The position numbers were made by a program, and so were the translations under genes. From Chiua virens (lineage: Eukaryota > Basidiomycota > Agaricomycetes > Boletales > Boletaceae), in assembly GCA_019787685.1 (NCBI GenBank), contig JAHNUO010000010.1:248001-312000 (forward strand): 64,000 bases of DNA, read 5' to 3'. Shown here in pieces: positions 42,927-56,279 of the stretch. The number at the start of each line of letters is the position of its first letter. Position 1 is the first letter of the stretch. The notes beneath the pieces are model-generated. The model saw nothing but the letters and a program-made list of their open reading frames with translations. It made no database searches and was not told the origin of the DNA.

Positions 42927-44693
42927 CTATGGACCCATGCTCATTGGCACGCTTCTGAACTGTATACTATATGGTGTAAGCCAAGATTCCAGGATTCCAT
43001 GTTCAATGATTCCTGGACATGACACTAAAATCAGTGATTTCAGGCAACGGTCGTGCAGGTACGAAGTTCAACGGTCGGGTGGACTTACTGGACATTTTCC
43101 GTCACACCAGGCCTATATATATTTCCAAACGTACAAAGGGTAAGCAATGGCTGGTAATTTCTCTCACACAACACTAAGCACATATTAAAATGGCAGAGAT
43201 AAACGGTGGATGAAGATGTTTGTGAGTCATCTCTCCCAAAATATTATCGACGGGAACCTAACTATCAATACCAAAAGGTACTCTATATGCTGATATTTGA
43301 GACACTGAATACGGCATGCGATATCGGCGTGATCTACGAGCCTCTCATACTTCACTTCGGTATCGATCTCTCTCCATGCAGATGAGGGCGCCGCTAAATC
43401 CGGGATGCGCAGGTAGTCCGCAAGTGTTACAGGTTGCACCTTTATGTAAGTACCACTCTTACGATTGAGCTTTATCTAGGCTCACTGAAATTTCCAGTGC
43501 TGCCGGCCAGTGGGTACCGTTACCTCGAATGCCATCATGAGATAGATTTCACTGACAAGTCATGCGAAGATCCCATCACGACCGCAAGTGCACCCAAAGA
43601 TTTTCCTATGTTCTCTAACTAATATCCTAGCATCCAGGTGATGATTTCGTTTCCGGTGCAGCTGTTCATTGTATGGCGAGTGAAGAAGCTGACCAAGTCG
43701 ATCGTTTTACCACTCATCATCTCCTTCTTTGCTTTTGCCTCATTCGGTATGCTTTCAATTCTTCCGTCGATTCATTTGTCCGAGTCTCAATCCCCCGCAG
43801 TCGGTGGTATATTGATATCGGCTTTGCTCATCAGCATCGACTTTCAATATTCCCAATTTCACCACAACGACTCCGCTCTCATAGTTTGGCTAGCATCAGC
43901 GGCCGTCGCGGATACACTCATCACAGCATCGTTAGTGCATAGCTTGGTACGTATCACAAGCAACATTGGTGACACCCTTTCGTAAATTTCTGCCAAGTTG
44001 CGCAAACGCACGGGTTTCGCTGCGACAGATGATGTCATTAACAGGATTATCAGGCGTGCGTTCCCTTCTTACACGAGCGAACTTGATCCCAACCCCCAAT
44101 GCAAAAACAGTGACTATTCAAACGGGTATGATGACAGCCATATTCGCCATTATGGACGTGACGTTATTCACGCTGGTTAAGGCAAGCAAAATGTTTTCCA
44201 CTTACAAACATCCGTGACCTATCTGGTTTCTAGGGCAAGACATGGTACGCACACGTTGGTCTCGTGTCAGTGGAGAATCTCACCTCCTGATTCCTACGTT
44301 TTGTAGGAACTTTATCTGGGACATTCCTCTGTCCAAATTGTATTCAAACACTATCCTTTCCACACTCAACGCCCGCCATGGGTGGAAATCCAGCGAAACA
44401 GCCCGGGACAACGTTCTATTTGGAAATGAGACTAGTTTCCAGTGTGATTTGCCCAAGGGCCGCTCGCAGGTATGATCTTGGGAAACCCACTTTTGTTTAT
44501 TCCTGGTTGAATCAACATGTTTTTTTACGTGCAGATTGAGATCAGGAGCGGCAGTGAACTTCCTGTGCAACAAATGTCGATTGCGGCATCGATACCCATG
44601 AAGGTGTTTGATTCGGGAAGCGGTCAAGCGTATGATCGCGAGGATTCCTTCTCCGTAGTCAATGTCGTGCACAAATACGGCCATGCTGTCTAA
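42927..44693 (+). CDS. DUF6534-type multi-pass membrane protein, copy 1
   Basis: Exons joined by short introns encode the usual pieces of this Agaricomycete family: YGPMLIGTLLNCILYG (first membrane helix, donor GTAAGC), AYIYFQTYKG, RDKRWMKMFV, LIFETLNTACDIGVIYEPL, VMISFPVQLFIVWRVKKL, IVLPLIISFFAFASFGML, SALIVWLASAAVADTLITAS, then LTIQTGMMTAIFAIMDVTLF. The hallmark NFIWDIPLSKLYSNTILSTL is followed by a cytosolic tail ending KYGHAV, TAA at 44691-44693. Six to seven membrane helices are expected. Function is unknown; the family has a receptor-like layout. The first exon before 42927 (acceptor ACTCAG) could not be fixed. The second copy at 51493-49694 faces this one. Confidence 0.75.
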
Positions 44694-45128
44694 ACGCAAG
44701 GTCCGGGACGCTCGTTGCACGGTGTTAGGTAGTCCTTAATTGATAATTTATTGGCTGTCATTCAAGGTATTCATCATTTAAGTAATATGTATTTCCCAGG
44801 TATTCAGGAGCAGTTCGTAGGACTATCTAGTTGTACATTACAAGGTACGAGATATTTCTTCTGATCAGTGAAGAAACAGGATAGGACTCTGAGAATCCGA
44901 TACCGAGGCGTATCTACCGGCTCCGAGGAGACTAGAAGCATGAAAGAAATTCAAAGAATGAACAAAATCACGGGACTTGTGCCTAACAAATTCCGAGTGT
45001 GTTATGGTCGGGTGGTCATCATTGATGGGGATATTTCGTTGCCCATGGCAGATCAAAAAGCCGAGCTTTGGTTCTTCCACGGCTTAGGGCAACAAGTGTT
45101 GGGAACTATACAGTACAAATGAAATACC
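44694..45128. other. Intergenic, no gene seen
   Basis: One 84-codon plus-strand frame (44868-45122) and overlapping minus frames show no family features. Confidence 0.4.
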
Positions 45129-45990
45129 TTACGCTCCGAGTAAAGTCGCCATCATGATCCTGAACTTGAGGTTTCTCACTACATATGGCCGCAACTGACT
45201 GATACCATGCCAATCGCCAATGCATTGCTCATCTGCGGGCCCATCTGGAGGTACAAAGATCGTTCTGTTTTCGAACGCATTGACGCGAGAAACTTCGCCT
45301 CGTCTCATTGCCATTTCTCGGGGAAAGTGATCTACGACGTCGGCGTCCGCAGCGGCCTTGAGCCGGATGGCCTCGGCCTCGGCCTCCGGAGTGAGGTGGC
45401 TTCTGCCTGTGCAAGAGCTGCAATCTTCGTTCGTTCGACTTGGGCTTCGCAGTTGCAATGACGCTGTAAACCTCAGAATCCGCCTGCGTCTTTGGAAATA
45501 CGATTTTAGGTGGTATGCACCCAGTAAAATACATCGGTACATACGTCGCATGCTTGTGCTTTGCGTGCGACCGCCAATGCACCTTCTTCTTGCGTCACCT
45601 TATTCGAGTTCTCTGTCGACGTTCTGCCCCAGCTGCGAGGTTCAGTAATCAGGGAACAGTGAACAACATGACTTACAGCCGCTTCCACTTGGCCTGAAAT
45701 GCTCTAGTAGTAAGTTTGTTCATTGTAGATACGATCTCGCCTTTGAATTCCCTGTCAATGACCGCTGTTGGAATTCGAGATGATGTGAACGTCTTGATCG
45801 TGATTGAACTGAAGAACCCACCGACATCCTTCAACACGATGCCGTACTCCAAGGTAGCTTTGTGCATCTCATCCATTGCACGAATCCGAAGAGCATCGAG
45901 AAAAACGGATGAAGGGTCTGTTCCATCATCAAAGTTCTCTGGCCCAAGTGAACGCTGTTTCACCACTGAACTGTAGTCGACTGTTTGAAT
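45129..45990 (-). pseudogene. SPFH/band-7 (stomatin-like) domain protein, decayed
   Basis: The minus strand carries the C-terminal half of a band-7 protein: VVDYSSVVKQRSLGPENFDD, ALRIRAMDEMHKATLEYGIV, then, after a real-looking intron (GTGGGT...CAACAG near 45840-45780), AVIDREFKGEIVSTMNKLTT. Next come QEEGALAVAR, EAEAIRLKAAADADVV and AFENRTIFVPPDGPAD. Frameshifts occur near 45680 and 45620 and around 45510-45440, and the N-terminal membrane-anchoring part is not found upstream. The family forms membrane scaffolds. This copy looks like a truncated pseudogene. Confidence 0.7.
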
Positions 45991-46754
45991 GTCAGATAAA
46001 CTCTGGGAGAAGTGACGTCACGTACGATGGGCAATAATTTGCATTAGAAATTGACTGCGTCTTGTCGCAAAGTGCTTTGTATGGTGTGGAATACCCGTGA
46101 GTTGTAAGCTATATGCTGCATTACAATAAAGTAAACATATCGGCAAGATAGTCAAATTTTATCTTAAGTGACCAAACTGTTGCCCAAAAAGAGTGAGTAA
46201 TCAAAGGATTCAAGGAGCGAGATTGAAGACTCACTATTTTAGGTAGATACGAAGCCCAACAGGGGCCTGGTCTCGCGTGAAACTGTATAGCACGATCAAC
46301 AAACATACCAGAATTGCTTGCCTCCGACGTGCTTACTATCTTACTTGGTGTCGATTAACGCTCCTTTAGTCGTTGGCTGGAACACGTAAACCAAAACGCG
46401 GTGACGTTGTGCACCCGCTCCATAGTTCCTTCAGCTCAGATTCGCGCTGTGTCGAGTTCAGTGTACCCATGGTTAGAGGAGACGTCAAGGATCTCCTGAT
46501 ACTGTCAACGAAGACATTCGCACCCCGCTCTTCCCTTCGGACCTAAAGGTCAGGTGCCCCGGTGTATGACGGATCCTCAGTCTATTCAGATAGTGATTGG
46601 TGCATCTCACTTCGTACAACGAGAAGCGGAAAGCGGGTCGGCGTTGTGGAGGGTTCAGATATCGAGGCTGTAGAAAGTACATTGGTGCGTGGGAAGTCAG
46701 GTCGGCAAAAACATCCTAGGAGAGCTAGGTCGTCCCCAACCCACGCTTAACATC
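45991..46754. other. Intergenic, no gene seen
   Basis: This is the upstream region of both the SPFH remnant and the Crinkler-type pseudogene. No extra SPFH exons or other genes are visible. Confidence 0.45.
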
Positions 46755-48541
46755 ATGGCGACTGGTACAAATGAATTTCAATTATCCCAATTTACTTCCA
46801 AAGCCTGGGGTAGTCCCTGTGCTTTCATTAAGGAACTCGACGACGGTCAAGCGAAATTCGATTACATCAATCTTGGAGGATACTTCACAACATTCAGGAA
46901 GTTTTTTGTGGGTGCTTTGAGTGTCGACAAGATACTTATCCGCCAAGAGTACGGAGACGCATTTGAAGAGTTGGAGAAAGAGGCGTACTACAATGGGGTC
47001 TGTGTCACAGGATAACCTGGCATCGGTAAGTCATCTATATGAGCACCTGAAGATTTTAATTGTGTCATACACTCTAGGAAAAACATTGTTTAATATCTAC
47101 ATCCTTGTGAAACGCCTCGGAGAAAAAAAGGCGGTCGCCATGCAGTTTATGAACGGCCAGCCCATGTATGCGCTTTTCCAGGGCACGGCCCACTTCTACT
47201 CGCTCGACAACATTCTTCCACTTTATGAACCACCCTTTGTCTGGGTTCTCTGTGACTCCAATGACAAAGTAGAGAGCCCCAGTTGGGTCTTCAGAGGTGA
47301 ACAGGATCGAATTCGGATCATTCAAACAACATCGCCCAAGGTCTCGTGCTGGAAGGAGTGGACCAAGCAACATGGTGCCGAGATCTACGTCATGGATGTC
47401 TGGACCGAGAACGAGATCAGACAACTTAGGTATGTGATCCTTGTGACACTGCTATCCGATCAGGTATTCAGCACGATGTTGGGACTGAATGTCGACCGTA
47501 TGATCGATCCCACAAGAAAGTGGGGCAATGTCCCTCGAATGCTACTGAAGAATCTCAAACTATCAGATAAGGAGATCGAGAAAGTTTACCGCAAGGGTGC
47601 TGAACGGGCGGTTGGTGATACTCCGCAGTTTATGGCAGTGAGCGTGCAGAATGTCCCTTCCGATCCACCATTGTCGTTCTTCGTACGACCCTCGAGTGAC
47701 GATGGAGTCGTTAGTCGCAGAGAATTTGATATCTACGTGCCGACAAAAACGCTTTGGCTATTGCCAGCACAACCGCTTCGGGGCCTCGACAATCAAATAA
47801 AATCCGCATTCTACAAGGTACTTAGTCAACACAACCAAATGCGACCGTCAGTTGGCAACGTCTTTGAATCCTGGTTCCACAGCTTCGTTATTGCAGGGAA
47901 CGAGGTTTCCTGTACGTGGCTTCTACGGGGCAATACCAAGCTACCCACAACCTGGACAATCCCAGATCCAGAGGATGGAGACGTCAACTACGATTATCTT
48001 ATCCCTTCTTCGTTGCAGGCGCTGGGCTACGGAGCACCCCCATACTATTGGGTATCTCCTGATCTCTTTCCTGGGATTGATGGGCTCCTCGTCTTCAAGG
48101 CGAGAATTTGTGCCTTCCAGGTCACAATCTCATCAACGCATCGCTCACCGGTCGCTGGGTTGGAGAAGATACGACAGAACTTGTGAGCAGATCTGAAGGA
48201 TGTTCCGTTGGGAGTTGTGTTTGTGGGTCCACAAGAAAGCGCAATCAAACAGGTCGCCACACGATGGCGAAGTCGGGTTCGTTTCACGTCAACGGGAAAA
48301 ATCATTCCAGTTGCGTGGTCAGTGGTGGATCCTGCTTCAGGGGATGTTGAATACAACGTATGCAGTTTTTTTCTTCTGATTGACTTCCAACGTGTTCCTG
48401 AGCCAGTGTTAGTCCTTCCGTGATGTGGAATATACGCGAGAGTTCGAAGAGCCTGAACAGGCTGAACAGTTCGGGGATGCGACGGAGCCAGAAGATCAAG
48501 CAGCGACGCCGTCAAAGAGGTCATCAAAGAGGATCGAATGA
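46755..48541 (+). pseudogene. Crinkler/RHS-type P-loop ATPase with REase-like nuclease domain
   Basis: Exon 1 starts at ATG 46755. The Walker A motif is split by an intron (GTAAGTC...CTCTAG, about 47031-47079) and reads GxPGIGKT, but the glutamine codon before it is TAA (47013-47015). Downstream come FIYLL-type helices (NIYILVKRLGEKKAVAMQF), a Walker-B-like VWVLCDSN, IIQTTSPKVSCWKEWTKQ and MDVWTENEIRQL, then a 40-nt intron near 47430-47463. The C-terminal part has FPGIDGLLV and FQVTISSTHRSP, the D...QxT pattern of the restriction-endonuclease-like domain in Crinkler-RHS (CR) proteins. A second nonsense codon is TGA (48184-48186). The tail ends SKRSSKRIE-like at 48541. CR proteins are mobile-element-derived nuclease effectors. 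This copy is inactive. Confidence 0.65.
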
Positions 48542-49693
48542 AGGAAACCACCGTCGTTCATCACACATGGAGAGTTTGCGAAATGACGGCTCCTCTATTC
48601 AAGTTTATGTTTGTCAAAACATGTACCTGCGGTGGACGAGGAGCCCGAAGGAGTAGAGGCTGCGCGTGGCGTAACGACAGCGAAGAATGACTTGAATGCG
48701 GGATGCTGAAAAGGGAGGGACGACAATGATATGGCTGTATAATCCGATGCCTTTCTCAATAACACTGTCATTAGACACTGCGAATAAAAAATTAAAAAAA
48801 TTGAGTCCCTTTGGCGCCGCCATTCCGAATAGTAATAATATACACGATGTCGTGCTCGGCATACTGGAGCTATTGGGGTCGCGCCACTGTCACGATGGAG
48901 ATGGTGTGGAGGTGGCTTTTTATACGACGGACGAGGTCATCTCCGTGGTGCCGGTGAGGGATCGCGCAATTGTTTGCGGGGCTGTTCAACTACGTGAGGG
49001 AAACCGATCAGAAGCTGATCAGAAGCACAATCAAAGACTCGAGTGATAGGACGACCGAATGCCCACTTTCTGGGACAACAAGTTATTTCTTCCGACGGTC
49101 TAGAAACGTACGGATCAGCACTGCGGTCATTTTCGAAACAAAACGACAATGTTACCTGTATCCTGTAGTTGCGCTATCGCACAGTCGTCTTTTGAGAAGC
49201 TATTCTTTGCGATTGCAAACGGAAGCGTGGCCACCAATGATCGTTGTAGCGTCTGACACAACGCTAACAGAGTCCATTCTCAGTGCAGTAGGTAGAGAAT
49301 CAGTGGCTTCCTGAGATTCTAAGCTACTGCCACGTCTGCGAAAGTACAAACATACGTAACTTTCTGTGGTGCCTTGTCCGATCAGTGTCACTGACCTTGG
49401 TAACGGACATGTTTGATGTCGAGGAAACCGTAGCATCACGCGAGCCTGTATAAGTATAAAACAAGCAGGTGTCAGTGGGTTTCTAGGTGCATAAATACAA
49501 CCTGCTTTGCAGGCACGAGAACGTGTACTACGCGCTAAGGGAGTAACCTTTACGAAGGCTATTGTCTAAGTGAGGGAATCGATCTCTGCGAATGGCCACA
49601 GCACTGGTTACAGTAATAGTAAATTTTAAGCAATCAAAGGCGTCAACACTACGAGTGCATGCCTTGAAAGCCATATGAGCGCGAAGGTTCAGG
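48542..49693. other. Unassigned region
   Basis: A plus frame at 48696-49046 contains TTDEVISVVPVRDRAIVCGAV, which faintly recalls the end of the ATPase domain of fungal Hsp70-like proteins, but no other part of that family is seen. Other frames are shadows. Confidence 0.3.
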
Positions 49694-51493
49694 TTAACTT
49701 GTTGCTCTTCCACTTTCTTCGGGAACGTTTGACACTGAGATGGTATACCCTTGAAGATCGTCCGTTTCCTGGTCAAGGGGTGTCCTCTTTATCATTGACA
49801 TGTCTGTGAGTGGCCGAGACCGGAGCTCGATGGAAACACTTTCGCTCTATATTAATTGGGTTAGGATTCATCACAGACCGATGACTGTTATCTATATTGC
49901 ATACCTGTTTGTGAACGTGTATCGAGCTATCTCCACTGAACTCGCTTGTGAACAACACGTTATCCGGGATTGAAGAAGTGACCTTCCACCCTCCACGGGC
50001 ATTCAGTGTAGAGAGTATCGAATTTGAATATAACTTGGACAAAGCAAAGTCCCATATGTAGTTCCTGGAGGAAGATGAGGTGATCAGGGGCTGCATCTCC
50101 GACTACGAAACCAAGCACTCACAGTGTTGTACCCTACGTACAGCGAATGAAGTGAGTGTGAGGACCCCTGAGGAAAACTTCGCTCACTTTCACCACCAAG
50201 AATAGTGTGACGTCGAGTGTGGCAGACACAGCAGTAATTAAACCAGTCTGCACAGTCACTGCATCGTTTTAGTCACCCAAAAATACTGCTGTCAGGCAAC
50301 AGACTTACACCGGATAATTTTATTAATGAGATCGTCCGTAGCCGCGAAGCCTGTGCGTTGTTGCCACTAAACAAAATCAAGGAATGTCCAGGACTATTTC
50401 TTTTATGATACTCACTAAGCTATATACCAAAGATGCTGTAATGATGATATCTGCGATGGCAGACGATGCTAACCAAGTGACAACAGCTCCATCAAATTTG
50501 TGGAAGTGGACGTATTCGTCAATGATAGTGACAGAAATTGTGGTTGCAACGCCACCAACTGTGACAATAAATTTGAGAAAACAGAGGTTGATGACAAGAA
50601 AAACTTACCGAACGAGGTGATGGCAAAAAAGCTGATGACGACGGGCAAAATACTCGACCTACTCATGATTTTGACCCGCCACGCAATGAAGAGCTGGACC
50701 GCCGAAGATATCATTACCTGTAAATGACCATGTTGTCGAAAACCAACGAGGCTCGATCCTTTCAACTTACTGTCAGCAGTGGATCTTCAGATCTTTGGTT
50801 AGCAAACTCTGACCAATCTTACTTTAGATTGCTTACCCGCCGATAACACTAGATTTCAAGGTGAGTTCGAATAGCTCTGAAGTGATCATGATGCTTACTG
50901 ATAGGTGCGATTGAAATAGCCTCCGGGGTACCTACATGATGCACGACCAAAGTTTTAGCACCATCAAAATATAAGAAGGGATGAGATTACCGTAGCGCAC
51001 GATGAGAGGCTCGTACATCATGCCAATATCGAATCCTGTATTCAAGGTCTCGCAGAAAAGCAGATAGAGGACCTTTTCCAACCCAAACTCAGGCTGGTTC
51101 AATTAACACAAATCAAGAAACTCACAAACGTCTTGATCCACGCCGCGTCCCTATATTTGGTTCAAACCTTCAATCCGGAAAAGTAAATGCACCAACTATT
51201 CCTTACTTCTTGTAAGACTGGAAATACATATAGGTCTGTTACAAGCGCCATAGGTAATCAGCGAGAGCTACCCAATCCAATTAGACACCATACCTGAACC
51301 ACCATTGCCTGCGCCCGATCAGCTTCAGCTTTGCATCCGACAACAATTCTGCGTTACATATACTTACACCATAAAGCATTGTGTTAAAAAACACCCCGAT
51401 AAGCATTGGTCCAAAACTGAAACGGGAAGAATCAGATGCAATATGAGCATACATATCCATAGACACTAACAGTAATTCGACACCGTCAGACAT
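49694..51493 (-). CDS. DUF6534-type multi-pass membrane protein, copy 2
   Basis: The gene starts with a short exon (MSDGVELL, ATG 51493), then an intron to GTTTCAG and FGPMLIGVFFNTMLYG. Later exons give VMISSAVQLFIAWRVKIM, ILPVVISFFAITSFG and AVVTWLASSAIADIIIT-like sequence near 50495-50415, then the family hallmark NYIWDFALSKLYSNSILSTL, STLNARGGW, and a last exon (VSIELRSRPLTDMSMI...) ending at TAA 49696-49694. About half the residues match copy 1 in the helices. The two genes point toward each other across the SPFH and Crinkler pseudogenes. The frame is intact in the exons read. Function is unknown. Confidence 0.7.
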
Positions 51494-52390
51494 TTTGAGG
51501 TAAACGAGTGGATGGGAGAAGCATTGTCAAAGATCGAGCAGCGTTCTTTATATATCTTCAGTTGACTTTGCGCAGGGTACAACCCTGCGTAATGCTTAAT
51601 AGACGAAGCTTCTTATCACACGTCAGAGTGTGACAGTCTGTGATTGGCCAACCGACCTGGCGCGTTGGGCACGCTTTGTGAAGTACGCGATGATATACAT
51701 ACATTAACATAGGGCTTGTTCCGCGAAGGGCCGAACTCGCGAGTTGCGACAGCCTAGAAGCATTTCTGCAAGTATGTATCAGGAATTTTGAGTCTTCGGA
51801 ACAGCAGCGCCAAGAATCCCAAGTTTGACCCGCGCGACAAAATTTCCGGGGAGCCCCACTGTTGCCATGCACCCGGCATGAGGCTAGGGATGGGCTGACA
51901 GCCGCAGAAACGCCATGAACACGCCGGTCGAAGTCTTGTGCGTCGATTCTATCTGAGGGTTCTAGCAGGGTCAGCAGCCCATCCTTGTAATGGTTACAAC
52001 TAGCGGCCGGCGTCTGTCACACGCTCTCAAAGATGAAAATTTGTCGGCACAATTCGAACTTGAAAGTTTTTTTCCCCTCGTTACGCCTTCCCGTCGGTTC
52101 CATTCCCAGGACTGAGGTGTACGTCAACTTCGTTCATACTCCACCACGGTGTTAAAAACCAAACGATTGGAACCCAACTGGTAATGGTTCATCTTTTGGT
52201 GAACTACACTGTTAATCGAAAGTCGACAGACAGTTGACTGCCATGTCAAGGTTGTGGCATTTGAGTGTTTCAATTTTCGACTCGGGGCTTCGCCAACGTT
52301 GTAGGTTTGTAGCGCAGTTAATCTAATACGGAGTCATTTAGTCGCCGACTACCGTAACCGAGGAGTCTATCACACTGCGACATACTTTTC
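51494..52390. other. Intergenic, no gene seen
   Basis: Upstream region of DUF6534 copy 2. A 104-codon minus frame (51872-51558) has no recognisable features. Confidence 0.4.
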
Positions 52391-53726
52391 TCTTCATTTC
52401 CATGTACACATATTGGGTGTATAATCATGTGTGGTTGGACCCGGTATGAGTCCAAAATTCAAATAGTTCGCTTGCACTGCTGCACTGTTCGGTCCTTTCA
52501 ACGCATCCGGGTAACGATTGCAGTGATAAAGATTGGTACGCCCCGTGTATTCCTCTCTGTTTAAGTAAATCTTAAAATCCGGTGCTACTACTACCCCGCT
52601 GCCTCTAAGTTCGCTTTTGCGTTCCTTTGGAACCATCTACAGCATTGTCGTGACCTATGCAAGTATGTATTGTTATAGAAAAAGTGGTTACATGGCTACT
52701 ACGCCGGTAGGTGACGAGGAGACATAATGACACAGTAAGTACATAAGTGCTCGATCTACTCTGACTCAAGCGTCCTCCAGAGCCCCGGCGGCAAGGTTGT
52801 TTATTTATCATCTGTGTTGCTCATGGAACTCGGGTACGTTGTGCCCGGTTGGTCCATGCATCTAAGCGCCTTCAGTTCCTGCGACACCATCTTCTCCCGT
52901 CGTATAGCGGAGATGGCCATTGAAGGAGGTGGGGTGCTCGACCGCCGGGGTCACACCGAGGGCGAGGTCAATCTGTGCAGGCTCAGACAGAAACCTGAGG
53001 ACGGCGTCCTGTGTGAGTTCGTGGGTGAGAATGAGATGGGGACAATGGCGTGCCGCGACGACTGTAGGACGTTCGGGTCTCAATATGATCAACGTGGAGA
53101 TGCTCGCAGCGTATAGTAAGTCTCTGTCTGTCCTATAGATACCCTCTTGCAACCGCATGGGATGTAACTTTCCCTGGCAAACGATCTGTATACACATATC
53201 AAACACTACCCTACGTTTACTGTTCCATTATTATGTTGTCAGTTTCGACTCGAATAACCCCTCGGTCATGGATCCAAGGTCAGTTTATGTCTCGCTTTTA
53301 ACTGCTCGATGCTGGCCTGGTCATATTCACTTATGGGGCTGCGGCTGGCCCGGTGCCAAGGAACCTACTGACATTCAAGCTGCGAACACTGATCCGCTTG
53401 CGAGTGGTTGGATATTCAGTGCTATTTGGATATTCATTCGCTTATTGCGAGGGCAATCCACCCAGGAATGACGTCTAGTTTGAGCAAGTAGAGCAAAAAA
53501 CAGTATGATAGCATTCGGAATTGCAAGTGAAAATGGTACGACCCAGGGACATGGCTTGGAAGGACGATACAAACATGATAAGTAATCGATTTGGAACAAA
53601 AAGGACGTCACGGTGTACTGCAGGAAACGATAGACGGAAGCTATAACACAGTCGAAAAGAGATACATTTGCGACAAAGAGACGTTGAAATGGAACTTCTG
53701 AGACGACGACGGTACTGCACCACACC
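52391..53726. repeat. Duplicated flank of WD40 copy G
   Basis: Two blocks recur elsewhere: about 52480-52690 matches 60000-60215, 63880-64000 and the reverse of 22720-22900, and about 53040-53480 matches 60220-60690. On the minus strand 53206-52862 is open for 114 codons (QDAVLRFLSEPAQ), with a related but broken stretch at 22345-22550. It may be a remnant exon. In copies D and F this flank leads to the acyltransferase; here the acyltransferase body is absent. Confidence 0.5.
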
Positions 53727-56250
53727 TTATCCCGTGATAACCTTCGCCTTGACGACGTTCGTCACAGTAAGGGTATTCTTCTTGTTGGGACCGACCACAG
53801 ACTGCGTGATGACCTCCTTTGACAACCCAACTGCGTGGTGCACAATACAAACTGGCTCCTCGACTTTTTCCCTGCACTAGCTGAGTCGACCTCCGTTGTT
53901 TGACTATCTAACATCTCCAATGGACGAATGGCCTCGACTCGATAGTCGGCCGACAGTGCGTTCATGATCGATTTAGTGAGCTGTCCCACGGTGGTGAGGA
54001 TGAAGGATATCCGACCCTCGGAATTTCGACCCGATCATCTCTTTCGCAGCGGAGGTGGAAGGGGAACAACCAGCAGTGACAATGATATCACAAAGTCCGT
54101 CCATCGTAGATGTGATAAGCATGTCCGGGCTGCTTGAACAGGTCGGTGAGAGAGAACCGTAGGTCAGCGATCGCCAGCGGGCAGATATTGTTTGTGACTC
54201 TATTATTCACGGCATCAGCAGAATAATCAATAGGCGCGCTGAGATTCAGTCCTTCACCTAATTTCCGGACTATGCTGTATAATTCACGGATCAGCCGATT
54301 GGCCCCGCTATCCATGGACCACGAGGACATGATCCCACACAGGTGATAGATAAGGTAAGCACGAAAAGCGATAGGGAGATACGCAACGACCTCAGCGCGT
54401 GAGTTACTCCGTAACCGGTTCACCAGGGATTGTCCAATAGATCCAGTGACCCTCGTTGTAATAGAAACCTGTTCCTCCGTTGGGTTCATAGCGCACGGCT
54501 GGAATTTGTGAATGATACGATCTGCGATGAATGTGGAACTCCAATCTATCTTCTCATTGAGTTGTTGGAGTGTTTCGATGATATCCATCTCTGCACGTGC
54601 GTCCGCCTGAGTGATGAAATGTTGCACGATGAATGGGGTACGCTGATTCTGTTCGACGATGGACTTCAGGTGTATAAACTTCTTTTCGTACCATTCCCGG
54701 ACCCGGATGATTTCAGATTGGGAGACCTGAAGTTCCTCGCGCACGGCAATGAGCTCCTCTGAATCACGACGGCGTTCCTCGAGTTCCTTGTTCGCAGCGG
54801 CGAGCTCTTCTGCTTTGGCGGCATCGGAGTGTTTCCAGTGGTCAACGTCGGCAGCAAGGACGTCAATTTGGCGATCTTTGGCTTTGATAGATGATTTCAA
54901 CGTCTCCAGCTCCTTTTGAGCCGAGGCGAGTTCAGGCGACTGTGCCTCGTGGCGGCCTTGAAGCGCTGTAAGTTGATCCTTCAATTCCCCCATGGCTTTC
55001 TTGAGGTCGGTCATCTCTTCGGGTATCAAAAAACCGGCATCAGCATGTTGATAGCCTAGACTAGTTTGGGTGATGCATGTACCTGCCTGTGTACGAAGTA
55101 ATGTTATTCTTTCTTCATGATCCACACTCTGGTGGGTTGGCAGTAGGAATCGAGTCAATAAGGCACGCCTAAGACCTATTGGTGCATGTACACTTACGTT
55201 GGGAACATAGCGAGAAGGGAGGATATCACCGAGGTTCCGAACAGTGATTGTCTTCCCATGAGCGATTGCAATGTCGTAGTTTTCTGAAATCGCCATTGTC
55301 TCAACCGTGGCATTGTAGTCAATGTCAGACCTGATTTTCGTGCGCGTCGTCGCATCCCAGAACGATACCGACGACCCGGCAGAGGCCGCGATGAAGCTGC
55401 GATCGTTTGGCAGAGCAATGCAGCTCCATTCTTTCACACCGTTCGTGCGGATGGGCCATTGTGAGAGTATTTCTCCGGTGGTTATGTCGAAATAGTGGAC
55501 TATACTGTCACGAGATATGGCGTAGAGGTGTATGTCGTCGCTCCACGCAAGGCATTGGTTAATATCTGAGCCAGCTTTGGCTTGGAATTCGTGGAGGAGA
55601 CGGCCATCCTCGACGTTGTAGACGCGAACACAGTCACGTTCCCAAGCGGCAGTGGCGAGAAGACGTCCGTCCGGTGAGAATTTGACCGCGACCACAGTGG
55701 TGTCGTGTCGTAGTTCCAGCAGTCGCTCGCCTGTTGACTGCTCCCAGATGCAAGCAGTGCCGTCCCATGATCCGCTGGAGATTTTGGTCCCATCTGGAGA
55801 GATGTCCACCGCAGACACTCCTTCTCGATGTCTTCTCCTCTCTCTCACCTGCTCGTGCCTCTCCACGTTCCACACCAACACAGATCCCCAACCCGACCCG
55901 ACTACGATCCACTTCCCATCCATTGATACCGCAATTGTGTTACCCCAAGCCCCCACATCTATTGGCCTTCCAATTTCCTTGCCATCCTCCAATCGCCATC
56001 GTCGAATTTTCTCTCCCGTTCCTCCACTCAAAATGTGTTTGCCCCCCATCAAGAACGCGACTGAACGTATGTCATCTCTCCCATCGATCTCGATTGTCTT
56101 CCATACATTTGGCTGACTGATCATAGCGGAGGACTCCTTCCCTTGATCTTGAACCGGGCTTCCACCTGCCCGCGCAACGTCATGGGACGCGGAACCACCA
56201 TCCGACACTTGAATTTCTGTCAGTACCACAATTTCATCAGTCCCATCCAT
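53727..56250 (-). pseudogene. WD40 / coiled-coil / helical protein, copy G (C-terminal frameshifts)
   Basis: The family start is ATA here. The first in-frame ATG is at 56250, 14 codons later. WD40, coiled coil and most of the helical domain are open: exon 1 to 55198, intron 55197-55129 (69 nt), exon 2 55128-54258, intron 54257-54200 (58 nt). Intron 2 has kept its frame role (58, 55 and 54 nt in G, C and F, each matched by compensating exon phase). In the last exon one extra base near 54020 (KFRG, then stop) and one missing base near 53830 break the QTMEVD and VLCTT part. The product would lack about 125 C-terminal residues. It is the least damaged of the broken copies. Confidence 0.8.
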
Positions 56251-56279
56251 TGACTCACTGTTCACCAGTTTTCCAGGTA

